Part shown: positions 18,020 through 26,564 of the stretch, piece by piece
How the letters are laid out: every line of letters begins with the position of its first letter
How positions within the stretch are numbered: position 1 is the stretch's first letter
Assembly: GCF_009649635.1 (NCBI RefSeq)
Contig: NZ_WJII01000005.1
Location: forward strand, 62,001 to 126,000
Source of the DNA: Microbacterium sp. SYP-A9085
Lineage (GTDB): Bacteria; Actinomycetota; Actinomycetes; Actinomycetales; Microbacteriaceae
Length of the DNA: 64,000 nucleotides
Direction of reading: 5' to 3'
Notes under the pieces: generated by a model
Told to the model about the DNA's origin: nothing
The model's input: the letters and a program-made list of their open reading frames with translations, nothing else
Databases searched by the model: none
Translations under genes and position numbers: made by a program

Positions 18020-21010
18020 TCACCCGTAGAACAGCTGCTCGAAGACGCGGCGGGCGCGGCGGGATGCGCGCATCCACGCCTCCTCCACAGCCGTCGCCGA
18101 GCGGGGCGGGTACCCCAGCAGCCGCCCGATGCCGTCGAGCTGACGGCGGTCGGTGGGAAGCACGTCGCTGGTCTGCCCGGTCAGCAGCGTGTTCGCCGAC
18201 CGCAGCCGGCTGGCCAGCCGCCACGCCTCGCGCAGCCGCTCCGCGGCCGGCTCCTGCACGAGACCCGCCCGCGTCGCGGCATCCAGCGCCTGCAGCGTCG
18301 CCGTCGTGCGCAGCTCCGGCAGCCGATGCGCGTGCTCCAGCTGCAGCAGCTGCACGAGCCACTCGACGTCGCTGAGGCCGCCGGGCCCGAGCTTCAGATG
18401 CCGCTCGGGGGCAACACCCTGAGGCAGTCGTTCCGCCTCCACACGCGCCTTGATCCGCCGGATCTCCCGCAGCGCCGCCTCCCCCACCTCGGCGGGGTAG
18501 CGGACCTCGTCGGCAAGGCCCATGAAGCGGGCGACGAGGTCCTCGTCGCCGGCGATGCCCCGCGCGCGCAGCAGCGCCTGCGCCTCCCACGACACCGACC
18601 AGCGCCGGTAGTACTCGCGGTAGGCGTCGAGGCTCCGCACGAGCGGGCCGTTGCGCCCCTCTGGCCGCAGATCGGCGTCCAGCTCCAGCGGGACACGGTG
18701 GTCGTCGGAGTGCGCGCGGAGCTCCGTGACCAGTCGCCGCGACAGCTCCTGCGCCCGCTGCGGCTCCAGCGGGCCGGCCTCCGAGACGAACAGCACGTCG
18801 GCATCCGACCCGAACCCGAGCTCCGCCCCACCGAACCGGCCCATCGCGATGATCGCGAACCGCAGCCCGGCGTCGTCGGCCGGCACCACATCCCGGTACA
18901 CGGCGCGCAGCATCGCCTGGATCGTCACCTCGGTGATCGCGGTCAGCGACCGGGCGAGCTCCTCCAACTCCAGCACGCCGAGCACCGTCGCCATCGCCGT
19001 GCGCAGCAGCTCCCGGCGGCGCAGGCCGCGCACCGCACGCGCGGCGACGGCGATGTCGGTGTGCCGGGTCCGGATCGCCCGTGCCTCCTGGTCCAGTACG
19101 TCCGCGGGCCGCGGCCGCAGCCGCTCGTCGTCGTCGAGCCACGCCACCGATTCGGGGATCCACTCCATCAGCTCGCCGATGTACCGCGAGCCCGACAGCA
19201 CCCGGGTCAGGCTCTCCGCCGCCCCCGACGAGTCACGCAGCATCCGCAGGAACCACGGGGTGTCCCCGAGCCGCTCGCTGATCCGCCGGAACGCCAGCAG
19301 GCCGTAGTCCGGATCCACCCCCTCCCCGAACCAGTGGATCATGATCGGCATCAGGTGCCGCTGGATCGTGGCCTTACGGCTCAGACCGCTCGTCAGCGCC
19401 GCTATGTGGCGCAGGGCCCCCGCGGTGTCCGCGAACCCGATGGCGGCCAGGCGGTCGCGCGCCTGCGCCGTGGACAGGCTCCGCTCCTGCTCCGGCAGCG
19501 CCGCCACCGCCGAAAGCAGCGGCCGGTAGAAGAGGCGGATGTGGATGTCGCGGACCTCGCGCTTGACCTGCTCCCACAGCGCCCACACGGCATCCCCGCC
19601 GTCCGCGAGCCCGCTTGCCCGCGCGAGCACCCGCAGCTCCTCGCGCCGCGACGGCATCAGGTGCGTGCGCCGCAGATCCCGCAGCTGCAGCCGGTGCTCG
19701 AGCACCCGCAGCGTCCGGTAGTCCCGGTCGAACGCGGCCGCGTCCGCACGCGAGATGTACCCCTCCTCGACCAGCGCCTGCAGCGCCGCCAGCGTCCCCG
19801 GCTGCCGGATCGCCGCGTCGGTGAGCCCGTGCACGAGCTGCAGCAGCTGCACCGTGAACTCGACGTCGCGGATGCCGCCCGGGCCCAGCTTCAGCTGGTA
19901 CGGGACGTCCTCGTCCGGGATGTTGTCGGTCACCCGCTCGCGCATCCGCTGCACGTTCTCCACGAAGTCCGCGCGCGCCGCGCTTCCCCACACGCGCTCG
20001 TGCACGGCCGTGACGTACTGGGCGCCGAGGCCGGCGTCCCCCGCGATCGGGCGGGCCTTCAGCAGCGCCTGGAACTCCCAGCTGTGCGCCCACCGGTCGT
20101 AGTACGACACGTGCGAGGCCAGCGTGCGCACAAGCGCCCCCTGCGCGCCCTCCGGCCTCAGATTCGCGTCGACCGGCCACAGCGGCGGCTCGACCTCCAT
20201 GCCGTCGATGCCGCGCATCGTCTGCACCGCGAGGCGCGTGGCGATGTCCACCGCACGCCCCTCGGCGAGATCGGCGCCGTCGCCGACACCCGCGACGAAG
20301 ATGACATCCACGTCGCTGACGTAGTTCAGCTCCCGGGCGCCGCACTTGCCCATCCCGATGATCGCGAGCTGCGTGGCGGCGACGTCCGCGCGGGGGTACA
20401 GGCCGAGCGCACCGCCGGCGGCGACCCGGGTCCGCGCGACGCACAGCGCCGCCTCCAGCGCGGCGCCGGCCGCGTCCGCGAGGGCCGCCGATACCGGTGC
20501 GATCGCCGCGATCGGGTCCTCGACGAGCAGGTCGTGCACGGCGATGCGCGCCAGCATCCGCCGGTACGCCACGCGCAGTGCGACCCAGGCGTCCTCGGAC
20601 CCGGCCGCGGCGAACCCGTCCTCCGCGCCGACGGCGGCGGTCAGCTCGGCAACGAGTTCCGCCGCGGTGGGCAGGCCGTCACGGGCGACGGTCAAGTCGG
20701 CAAGCTCCTCGGGATGCCGCAGATAGAAGTCCGCGAATCCGCGCGACGCGCCCAACAGTGCCCACGTCGCACGCGCGCCGTGCGGATCGCGCAGCGTCGC
20801 GGCCACCGGCGGGGCATCGCGACGAGCGACGCGCAGCATCCCCTCCAGCGCGGCATCCGGGTCCGCGGCCGCCGCGGCGCCCTCGGTGAGGGCTTCCCGG
20901 CGCACTCCGGTCGCCGCGCTCAGCTCCGCGAGAGCGCCGTCGGCGTCAGCGAGCCGGGTGAACCCGAGCCGTGCGAGCGCGGTGAGTCCGGATGCCCGAT
21001 CCGCCGCCAT
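18020..21010 (-). CDS. glnE: Bifunctional glutamine synthetase adenylyl-transferase/removase
   Basis: 996 residues; adenylylates and deadenylylates GlnA to match activity to nitrogen status. Two nucleotidyltransferase domains are visible. The N-terminal one has ELNYVSDVDVIFVAG (about residue 225); the C-terminal one has GFGSDADVLFVSEAG (about 740). Each is followed by a helical GlnE-type segment with DLRPEGxxGxLVR (NLRPEGAQGALVR and DLRPEGRNGPLVR) and LKLGPGGxxDVE (LKLGPGGIRDVEF and LKLGPGGLSDVEW). Length is typical. ATG at 21010 lies 7 bp after the glnA2 stop, so glnA2-glnE form an operon, as in mycobacteria. Convergent with glnA. Confidence 0.96.
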   Translation of the reverse strand: MAADRASGLTALARLGFTRLADADGALAELSAATGVRREALTEGAAAAADPDAALEGMLRVARRDAPPVAATLRDPHGARATWALLGASRGFADFYLRHPEELADLTVARDGLPTAAELVAELTAAVGAEDGFAAAGSEDAWVALRVAYRRMLARIAVHDLLVEDPIAAIAPVSAALADAAGAALEAALCVARTRVAAGGALGLYPRADVAATQLAIIGMGKCGARELNYVSDVDVIFVAGVGDGADLAEGRAVDIATRLAVQTMRGIDGMEVEPPLWPVDANLRPEGAQGALVRTLASHVSYYDRWAHSWEFQALLKARPIAGDAGLGAQYVTAVHERVWGSAARADFVENVQRMRERVTDNIPDEDVPYQLKLGPGGIRDVEFTVQLLQLVHGLTDAAIRQPGTLAALQALVEEGYISRADAAAFDRDYRTLRVLEHRLQLRDLRRTHLMPSRREELRVLARASGLADGGDAVWALWEQVKREVRDIHIRLFYRPLLSAVAALPEQERSLSTAQARDRLAAIGFADTAGALRHIAALTSGLSRKATIQRHLMPIMIHWFGEGVDPDYGLLAFRRISERLGDTPWFLRMLRDSSGAAESLTRVLSGSRYIGELMEWIPESVAWLDDDERLRPRPADVLDQEARAIRTRHTDIAVAARAVRGLRRRELLRTAMATVLGVLELEELARSLTAITEVTIQAMLRAVYRDVVPADDAGLRFAIIAMGRFGGAELGFGSDADVLFVSEAGPLEPQRAQELSRRLVTELRAHSDDHRVPLELDADLRPEGRNGPLVRSLDAYREYYRRWSVSWEAQALLRARGIAGDEDLVARFMGLADEVRYPAEVGEAALREIRRIKARVEAERLPQGVAPERHLKLGPGGLSDVEWLVQLLQLEHAHRLPELRTTATLQALDAATRAGLVQEPAAERLREAWRLASRLRSANTLLTGQTSDVLPTDRRQLDGIGRLLGYPPRSATAVEEAWMRASRRARRVFEQLFYG

Positions 21011-21017
21011 GCGCGTC

Positions 21018-22355
21018 CTACAGCATCTCGAGGTTGCGCTGCAGCTCGAACGGAGTGACCTGCGAGCGGTACTCCTCCCACTCGCGACGCTTGTTCAGCA
21101 GCACGTAGTTGAAGACCTGCTCGCCGAGCGTCTCTGCCACCAGTTCGGAGTCCTCCATGTAGTCCAGTGCGTGCTCCAGGCTCGACGGCAGCGGCGCGAA
21201 GCCCAGCGCGCGCCGCTCGCCGGCGCTCAGGGACCAGACGTTGTCCTCGGCCTCCGGGGGCAGCTCGTACCCCTCCTCGACGCCCTTCAGCCCCGCGGCG
21301 AGCATGAGCGCGTACGACAGGTAGGGGTTGGCGGCCGAGTCCAGTGCGCGGTACTCCACCCGCGACGACTGGCTTTTCGTGGGCTTGTACATCGGCACGC
21401 GCACGAGGGCCGACCGGTTGTTGTGCCCCCAGCAGATGAAGCTGGGCGCCTCGTCCCCGCCCCACAGCCGCTTGTAGGAGTTCACGAACTGGTTCGTGAC
21501 CGCGGCGATCTCATTCGCGTGCCGCAGCAGCCCGGCGATGAACTGCCGACCGACCTTGGAGAGCTGATACTGCGCGCCCTCCTCGTAGAACGCGTTGAAA
21601 TCGCCTTCGAACAGGGACATGTGCGTATGCATTCCGCTGCCGGGCTGGCCCGAGAGCGGCTTGGGCATGAACGTGGCGTACACGCCCTGCTCGATGGCGA
21701 CCTCCTTGACCACGGTGCGGAACGTCATGATGTTGTCGGCGGTGGTCAGCGCGTCCGCGTAGCGGAGGTCGATCTCGTTCTGACCCGGGCCGCCCTCGTG
21801 ATGGCTGAACTCCACCGAGATTCCGAGGTCCTCCAGCATCCGCACCGACCGGCGGCGGAAGTCGTGCGCGGTGCCGCCGGGCACGTTGTCGAAGTACCCC
21901 GCCGAGTCGACGGGGACCGGGCCCTTCGCGCCGAACTTGGACGACTTCAGCAGGTAGAACTCGATCTCCGGGTGGGTATAGAACGTGAACCCGGCGTCAG
22001 CCGCCTTCGCGAGCGTGCGCTTGAGCACATGCCGGGGGTCGGCGACCGCAGGCTGGCCGTCCGGCGTCGTGATGTCGCAGAACATACGCGCGGTGGGGTC
22101 GATCTCGCCGCGCCACGGCAGGATCTGGAACGTCGTGGGGTCGGGATTGGCGAGCAGGTCGGACTCATAGGAGCGGGTCAGCCCCTCAATCGCCGAGCCG
22201 TCGAACCCGATGCCCTCGGTGAAGGCCCCCTCCACCTCGGCGGGCGCTATCGCGACGGACTTCAGCGTGCCGACGACATCCGTGAACCACAGCCGGACGA
22301 ACTTGACGCCGCGTTCCTCGATCGTGCGCAGCACGAAGTCTCGCTGCTTGTCCAT
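21018..22355 (-). CDS. glnA2: Glutamine synthetase-like protein GlnA2
   Basis: 445-residue type I glutamine synthetase family member, shorter than GlnA. Motifs: FDGSAIEGL, EIEFYLLKSSKFG, EFSHHEGGPGQNEIDLRYADAL, KPLSGQPGSGMHTHMSLFEG, YRALDSAANPYLSYALMLAAG. The region equivalent to the adenylylation loop reads GYELPPEAEDN, different from GlnA. GlnA2-type proteins in actinobacteria are either true synthetases or gamma-glutamylation enzymes (polyamine/monoamine), so the reaction is not certain. ATG at 22355 follows GGGGAGAG. First gene of glnA2-glnE; a SPOR-like gene lies 38 bp upstream. Confidence 0.92.
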   Translation of the reverse strand: MDKQRDFVLRTIEERGVKFVRLWFTDVVGTLKSVAIAPAEVEGAFTEGIGFDGSAIEGLTRSYESDLLANPDPTTFQILPWRGEIDPTARMFCDITTPDGQPAVADPRHVLKRTLAKAADAGFTFYTHPEIEFYLLKSSKFGAKGPVPVDSAGYFDNVPGGTAHDFRRRSVRMLEDLGISVEFSHHEGGPGQNEIDLRYADALTTADNIMTFRTVVKEVAIEQGVYATFMPKPLSGQPGSGMHTHMSLFEGDFNAFYEEGAQYQLSKVGRQFIAGLLRHANEIAAVTNQFVNSYKRLWGGDEAPSFICWGHNNRSALVRVPMYKPTKSQSSRVEYRALDSAANPYLSYALMLAAGLKGVEEGYELPPEAEDNVWSLSAGERRALGFAPLPSSLEHALDYMEDSELVAETLGEQVFNYVLLNKRREWEEYRSQVTPFELQRNLEML

Positions 22356-22393
22356 GCTCTCCCCTTCGCCGGCGACGTGTGTCGTCGTGCCTG

Positions 22394-22615
22394 TCAGCGG
22401 TCGGTGCCGTCCTCGCCGGAGTGCTCGCCCCACGCGTCCTCGCGGCGCTCGTCCTCTTCCCATTGACGGGAGCGTTCGCGGATGATCTCGGGCGCCCGCG
22501 CGGCCTCCTCGGCCGTGTCGAACGGGCCGGCGCGGTCGGGGGCGGGCGTCTGCATTCCCCGCTCGACCTGCCCGGTGCGCAGGTTGTACCAGAACTTGTC
22601 GTCCTCGTCTGCCAT
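22394..22615 (-). CDS. Small SPOR-like acidic protein
   Basis: 73 residues, strongly acidic at the C-terminus. KFWYNLRTGQVERGMQTPAPDR and GPFDTAEEAARAPEIIRERS match a short actinobacterial family usually annotated as SPOR or methionine-aminopeptidase-adjacent protein. No signal peptide or membrane segment, so it is probably cytosolic. It reads toward glnA2 with a 38-bp gap and may share its transcript. Function unknown. Confidence 0.75.
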   Translation of the reverse strand: MADEDDKFWYNLRTGQVERGMQTPAPDRAGPFDTAEEAARAPEIIRERSRQWEEDERREDAWGEHSGEDGTDR

Positions 22616-22720
22616 GCTCGCTCCTGATATGCCGTGGGGGTCTCCCGCGCACGCGGGTCGCTCTCGATCCTACTGAGCGCGGACCCCGATTCACCGGCGT
22701 CATCTCGGACGACGTCTGGT

Positions 22721-22726
22721 TACGCT
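22721..22726 (+). promoter_or_regulatory. -10 box TACGCT of ppgK
   Basis: TACGCT is followed by six bases and the ATG at 22733. Predicted leaderless message; no Shine-Dalgarno is visible. Confidence 0.5.
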
Positions 22727-22732
22727 TGACGC

Positions 22733-23497
22733 ATGGCATCGAAGACGACACGTGCTGTCGGCGTGGACATCGGCGGCACCGGGATCAAGGGCGGCATCGT
22801 CGACCTTGCCAAGGGCGAACTGGTCTCCGAACGCATCAAGGTCGCGACCCCGAAGGGCGCCAAGCCGTCGGACGTCCTGTCCGCCGTGAAGGAGGTCGTC
22901 GGCACTCTCGAAGTCGGCGATGACGACGGGATGCCGCTGGGCGTGGCCTTCCCCGCGATCGTCAAGCGCGGCCGCACCCTGTCGGCGGCGAACGTGTCCG
23001 AGGAGTGGATCGACTTCGAGGCCGAGAAGTTCTTCGAGGACGGCCTGGGCCGCGCCATCCACTTCGCGAACGACGCGGATGTCGCCGGTGTGGCCGAGGT
23101 GCGGTACGGGGCCGCGCGCGGCAAGGACGGCCTGGTGATGCTGACCACCCTCGGCACCGGCATCGGCACCGCGATGATCTACGACGGGATGCTCGTCCCC
23201 AATTCCGAGCTCGGCCACCTGCAGCGGGCGGGCCACAAGCGGGACGCCGAGTGGTACGCCGCGTCCTCGGCGATGGAGCGCGAACAGCTCAGCTGGAAGA
23301 AGTGGGCCGTGCGGCTGCAGTGGTACTACGAGTATCTGGAGTTGCTGTTCAGCCCGGACCTGTTCGTGGTCGGCGGCGGCGTCTCCAAGAACGCCGACGA
23401 CTTCCTGCCGCTGCTCGATCTGCGAACACCCGTGATCCCGGCCGTGCACCGCAACAACGCCGGCATCATCGGCGCCGCGGCCCTCGCCGCCGACTGA
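22733..23497 (+). CDS. ppgK: Polyphosphate glucokinase
   Basis: 254-residue ROK-family kinase that phosphorylates glucose using polyphosphate or ATP. Phosphate-binding GVDIGGTGIKGGIVD at the N-terminus, FANDADVAGVAEVRYGA (catalytic Asp), and LTTLGTGIGTAMIYDG follow the family pattern. The C-terminal WAVRLQWYYEYLELLFSPDLFVVGGGVSKNADDFLP is characteristic of PPGK. The zinc cluster of other ROK kinases is absent, as is normal for PPGK. It stands alone, divergent from the SPOR-like gene. Confidence 0.95.
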   Translation: MASKTTRAVGVDIGGTGIKGGIVDLAKGELVSERIKVATPKGAKPSDVLSAVKEVVGTLEVGDDDGMPLGVAFPAIVKRGRTLSAANVSEEWIDFEAEKFFEDGLGRAIHFANDADVAGVAEVRYGAARGKDGLVMLTTLGTGIGTAMIYDGMLVPNSELGHLQRAGHKRDAEWYAASSAMEREQLSWKKWAVRLQWYYEYLELLFSPDLFVVGGGVSKNADDFLPLLDLRTPVIPAVHRNNAGIIGAAALAAD

Positions 23498-23611
23498 CCC
23501 CGCCGCCGCGCGGCGTGTTCACATCACAGGAGAATCGGCGCCGACGGGCGCGACACGCCGCGTGAGGCATCCCGGGCGCACGATCGTCCTGTGAGACGGA
23601 CCGGAGGGAGG

Positions 23612-23984
23612 GCGAATGGGCCGGCCTGTACGCCGGGTTCTGTCCGGGGGCCGTGTGGCCCCGTGGATGGTCATCTCTCTCGGCGGCACGTTGCCGTGAC
23701 GCTCCAGCAGCCTACCCGGGGACTCGGCGGGCCGCGTCATCATCCCCTGTCTGGCCTTGCTCCGGGCGAGGTTTGCCGTGCGGGTCGCGTCACCGCGACC
23801 CCGGTGGTCTCTTACACCACCCTTTCACCCTTACCGGCTCGCGCCGGCGGTCTGCTCTCTGTGGCACTGTCTCGCGGATCACTCCGGGTGGGTGTTGCCC
23901 ACCGCCCTGCCCTGCGGAGCCCGGACGTTCCTCGGCGCGCACCGAAACCGGCGCGCGACGCGACCATCCGGCCGACCCATTCGC
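23612..23984 (-). ncRNA. rnpB: RNase P RNA, bacterial type A
   Basis: About 373 nt on the minus strand. The 5' end (GCGAATGGGTCGGCC, near 23984) pairs with the 3' end (GGCCGGCCCATTCGC, near 23612) as P1. The universally conserved GAGGAACGTCCGGGCTCC occurs close to the 5' end, GGGTGAAAGGGTGGTGTAAG (CR-type joining segment) in the middle, and GACAGAACCCGGCGTACAGG, the CR V core, near the 3' end. It cuts 5' leaders from the tRNAs. Open frames across it on either strand are not coding. Confidence 0.96.
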
Positions 23985-23991
23985 GTCCCCG

Positions 23992-23997
23992 AGCCTA
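23992..23997 (-). promoter_or_regulatory. -10 box TAGGCT of rnpB
   Basis: Minus-strand TAGGCT lies 7 bases before the inferred RNA 5' end at about 23984, consistent with direct transcription from P1. Confidence 0.5.
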
Positions 23998-24062
23998 GCG
24001 CCTGATGCCGTGAGGACGCCCGGCACCCTACGTACCGCCCGCGCTTCTGCGATACGATCAGC

Positions 24063-24108
24063 GTGCACCCCGACTGGGGAGGGTGCGACCGACCATGGGG
24101 ATGGTCGG
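24063..24108 (+). promoter_or_regulatory. Two stem-loops in the leader of the LPXTG gene
   Basis: GCACCC (24065-24070) can pair with GGGTGC (24080-24085). It is followed by a perfect 8-bp stem CCGACCAT (24089-24096) / ATGGTCGG (24101-24108) with a GGGG loop. TACGAT at 24053-24058 fits a -10 box just before them. The element ends 26 bp before the ATG. Similar short blocks (ACTGGGGAGG) flank it, one being the ribosome-binding site. Confidence 0.45.
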
Positions 24109-24134
24109 ATTGATGCCTTACTGGGGAGGCAGAG

Positions 24135-24797
24135 ATGATCCGCAAGACCATGGCGGCCGTGGCGGTCGCCGGTGTTCTGATGCTCGGCGGTGCACCCGCG
24201 GCGTTCGCGCACGGTGCCGGCGCCGACGATTCCAACTACACGCCGCGCACGCCCACGCAGCCGGGCCTGGCCGGGTCCACAGCGACCAGCGAGTGCAACG
24301 GCGACGTGCCGTGGATCACGTTCCGGGTCGTGATGGCCGACCCCGATGGTGTGGCGCGCAGCCACGAGGCGAAGCTCGTGCTCACGGACGGTACGCACAC
24401 GTACACGCGCGACCTCGGTCCGCTCGTGAACAACACGCTGTCCGGGCGCACGCTGTGGCCGGGCGCGAAGGTCGACAGCCGCGGTGCCGGCATCGCCTGG
24501 CCCGGCTGGGAGGTCGTAGGCGGCGTGCAGACCCAGACCGGCGGCAACTTCGGCTGGACGCGCGGCCGCATCACGGCGACGCTCACCGTGAACCCGGAGC
24601 TCGTCGTACCGCTGTCCTACCCGGTGGCGACGTCGGGCTGCGCGGCGCCGAAGGCGGTCTCGTCCGCGGCGATCCTTCCCGGCATCCTCCCGGCGACGGG
24701 CCTGAACATGGCCCTCGTGCCGATCGCGATCGGCGGCGGGATAGTGCTCCTGGTGGGCACCGGTCTCCTGCTGGCACGTCGCCTGCGGCGCAGCTGA
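24135..24797 (+). CDS. Secreted LPXTG-type surface protein
   Basis: 220 residues. N-terminal signal peptide (MIRKTMAAVAVAGVLMLG, cleavage after AFA near residue 25). The mature ~155-residue domain has two Cys (TSECNGDVPW and VATSGCAAP) likely joined by a disulfide, and looks beta-rich. The C-terminus has the sortase signal LPATG, a hydrophobic helix (LVPIAIGGGIVLLVGTGLLL) and RRLRRS, so it should be covalently anchored to peptidoglycan. ATG at 24135 follows GGGGAGG. It is 3 bp upstream of the DUF4012 gene. No sortase gene is in the window. Binding target unknown. Confidence 0.85.
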   Translation: MIRKTMAAVAVAGVLMLGGAPAAFAHGAGADDSNYTPRTPTQPGLAGSTATSECNGDVPWITFRVVMADPDGVARSHEAKLVLTDGTHTYTRDLGPLVNNTLSGRTLWPGAKVDSRGAGIAWPGWEVVGGVQTQTGGNFGWTRGRITATLTVNPELVVPLSYPVATSGCAAPKAVSSAAILPGILPATGLNMALVPIAIGGGIVLLVGTGLLLARRLRRS

Positions 24798-24800
24798 CCG

Positions 24801-26561
24801 ATGGCGGGCACGGCTGCCGAGCGTCGCGGACGCCGGCTCCCCTGGCACGTCCTCGGGCTCGTCCTCGCGGTATGCGTGCTCGCGGCCGCGGCGGCGTGGG
24901 TGGGCGTGCGCGCCCTGATGGTGAAGAACGAGGTCGACGCCATCCAGTCCCTGACATCGCAGATGACGGATGCCGTCGCCGCGCGCAACCTCGGGCGGAT
25001 CGGCGCCGTCAACGCCGCCCTCGGCGCCCACACGCACAAGGCCGTGGCCTTGACCGGCGATCCGCTCTGGGCCGCCGCGGAGCGGCTCCCCGTGATCGGG
25101 CCGAATCTCGCCGCCGTGCGCACCGCCGCCGTGGCTCTGGACACCGTCAGCACCCGGGTCGTGTCGCCGGTCCTGCGCATCGCCAGCACACTCACCGACA
25201 GCGCGGATGCCACGCAGCTTCGCCGGACCCTGTCCCCCGGCGGTCCCCTGCAGGACGCGGCGAGCGCCCTGCACGGCGCCGCGCGGTCGCTGGCGGCGAT
25301 CCGGTCCACGGGGCTGATCCCGCCCGTCGCCTCCGGCGTCGACCGGCTCACCGCGGGTGTCCGGCACGCCGACGACATCCTCCGCCCCCTCGCCGCATCG
25401 GCGTCCGCCCTGCCCGGCCTGCTGGGCGCCGACGGGCCGCAGACGCTGCTCGTGATGATCCAGAACCCCGCCGAGCTGCGCACCGGCGGCGGGATCACCG
25501 GCGCCTTCGTGCAACTGCACGCCGACGCCGGAAGGATCACGCTGCAGATGATGCGCGACTCGACGGCTTTCACGCACCGCACGACGCCGATAGCGCCGGT
25601 CCCCGCGCCGCTGTCCGCACTGTACGGCGACGTCGTGGGCCGCTTCGTGCAGGATGCCTCGATCCCCGCCGACTTCGCCCTGACATCCCGGCTCGCGGCG
25701 GCGTGGTGGACCGCGCACGGCGGCGCGACGCCCGACGCGGTGATCTCCATCGACCCGATGGTCCTGCAGGCGCTGCTGGCCGCGACCGGCCCGGTCACGC
25801 TGCCCGACGGCACCGAGCTGAGCGCCGGCAATCTCGTGCAACGCGTGCTGGTCGACCCGTACCTGACGATGACCTCCGGGCAGCAGAGTGTGTTCTTCGC
25901 CCATGCGACGACCGCCGTGTTCGAGCGCCTGTTCGAGCGCGGGCTCTCCCCCGTGCAGTGGGCGCAGGCGCTCGTGCAGCCGATCCAGGACGGGCGGGTC
26001 TCGGCGTGGAGCGCCGACCCGCGTGTCCAGACCGAGCTCGCCACAAGCCCCCTCGGCGGGCCGCTGGTCCGGCAGCGGCTCGCCGGCGGCGGTGCGTACG
26101 CCGTCTACTTCAACGACAACACCGGCGGCAAGATGGCCGGCTACCTGTCGACCGCGATCAGCACCGCGCAAGGCGTGTGCCGCGCGGACGGCAAACGCAG
26201 CGTCGCGGTCTCGGTGTCGCTGACGAGCACCGCCCCCGCCGACGCGGGCACCATGCCGATCAGCATGACCGGCGGCGGCCTGTGGGGTGTGGGTGCCGGC
26301 GACATCGGCATGAACGTCACGGTGGCCGCCCCTGCAGGCGCGTACTACGACGGGGTCACTATCGACGGCGTTCTGGCCGCGTCGGTGAACGTGGATGCTG
26401 AGGGTCACCCGAGCAGCATCACCCACGTGAATCTGCAGCCCGGAGAGACGAACGTGCTGACATTCCGGTTCGTGGTCGACCACGGACAAGCGGTGCGGAT
26501 CGTGCACACGCCGATGCTCACCGCCCCCGCGGTGTCGACGACGACACTCGCCTGCGGGTGA
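24801..26561 (+). CDS. DUF4012 membrane-anchored extracellular protein
   Basis: 586 residues. One N-terminal transmembrane helix (about 13-38, WHVLGLVLAVCVLAAAAAWV) and a large outside part. The DUF4012 core is around LLGADGPQTLLVMIQNPAELRTGGGITGAFVQL (about 210-245), with WWTAHGGATPDAVISIDPMVLQALLAATGPV further on. Such proteins are found in actinobacterial and Firmicute envelope/polysaccharide loci; the biochemical role is unknown. It follows the LPXTG gene by 3 bp, so both probably act together at the cell surface. Convergent with the polymerase gene, 3 bp apart. Confidence 0.8.
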   Translation: MAGTAAERRGRRLPWHVLGLVLAVCVLAAAAAWVGVRALMVKNEVDAIQSLTSQMTDAVAARNLGRIGAVNAALGAHTHKAVALTGDPLWAAAERLPVIGPNLAAVRTAAVALDTVSTRVVSPVLRIASTLTDSADATQLRRTLSPGGPLQDAASALHGAARSLAAIRSTGLIPPVASGVDRLTAGVRHADDILRPLAASASALPGLLGADGPQTLLVMIQNPAELRTGGGITGAFVQLHADAGRITLQMMRDSTAFTHRTTPIAPVPAPLSALYGDVVGRFVQDASIPADFALTSRLAAAWWTAHGGATPDAVISIDPMVLQALLAATGPVTLPDGTELSAGNLVQRVLVDPYLTMTSGQQSVFFAHATTAVFERLFERGLSPVQWAQALVQPIQDGRVSAWSADPRVQTELATSPLGGPLVRQRLAGGGAYAVYFNDNTGGKMAGYLSTAISTAQGVCRADGKRSVAVSVSLTSTAPADAGTMPISMTGGGLWGVGAGDIGMNVTVAAPAGAYYDGVTIDGVLAASVNVDAEGHPSSITHVNLQPGETNVLTFRFVVDHGQAVRIVHTPMLTAPAVSTTTLACG

Positions 26562-26564
26562 CGC

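Noticed and set aside
17792-21058. 1088-codon open frame on the + strand opposite glnE
   Set aside because: It lies antisense to a complete glnE with all motifs; Arg/Pro/Gln/His-rich translation without recognisable domains is typical of high-GC antisense frames.
23591-24138. Overlapping + strand frames across 23.6-24.1 kb
   Set aside because: The region is RNase P RNA, with P1 pairing and conserved cores on the minus strand.
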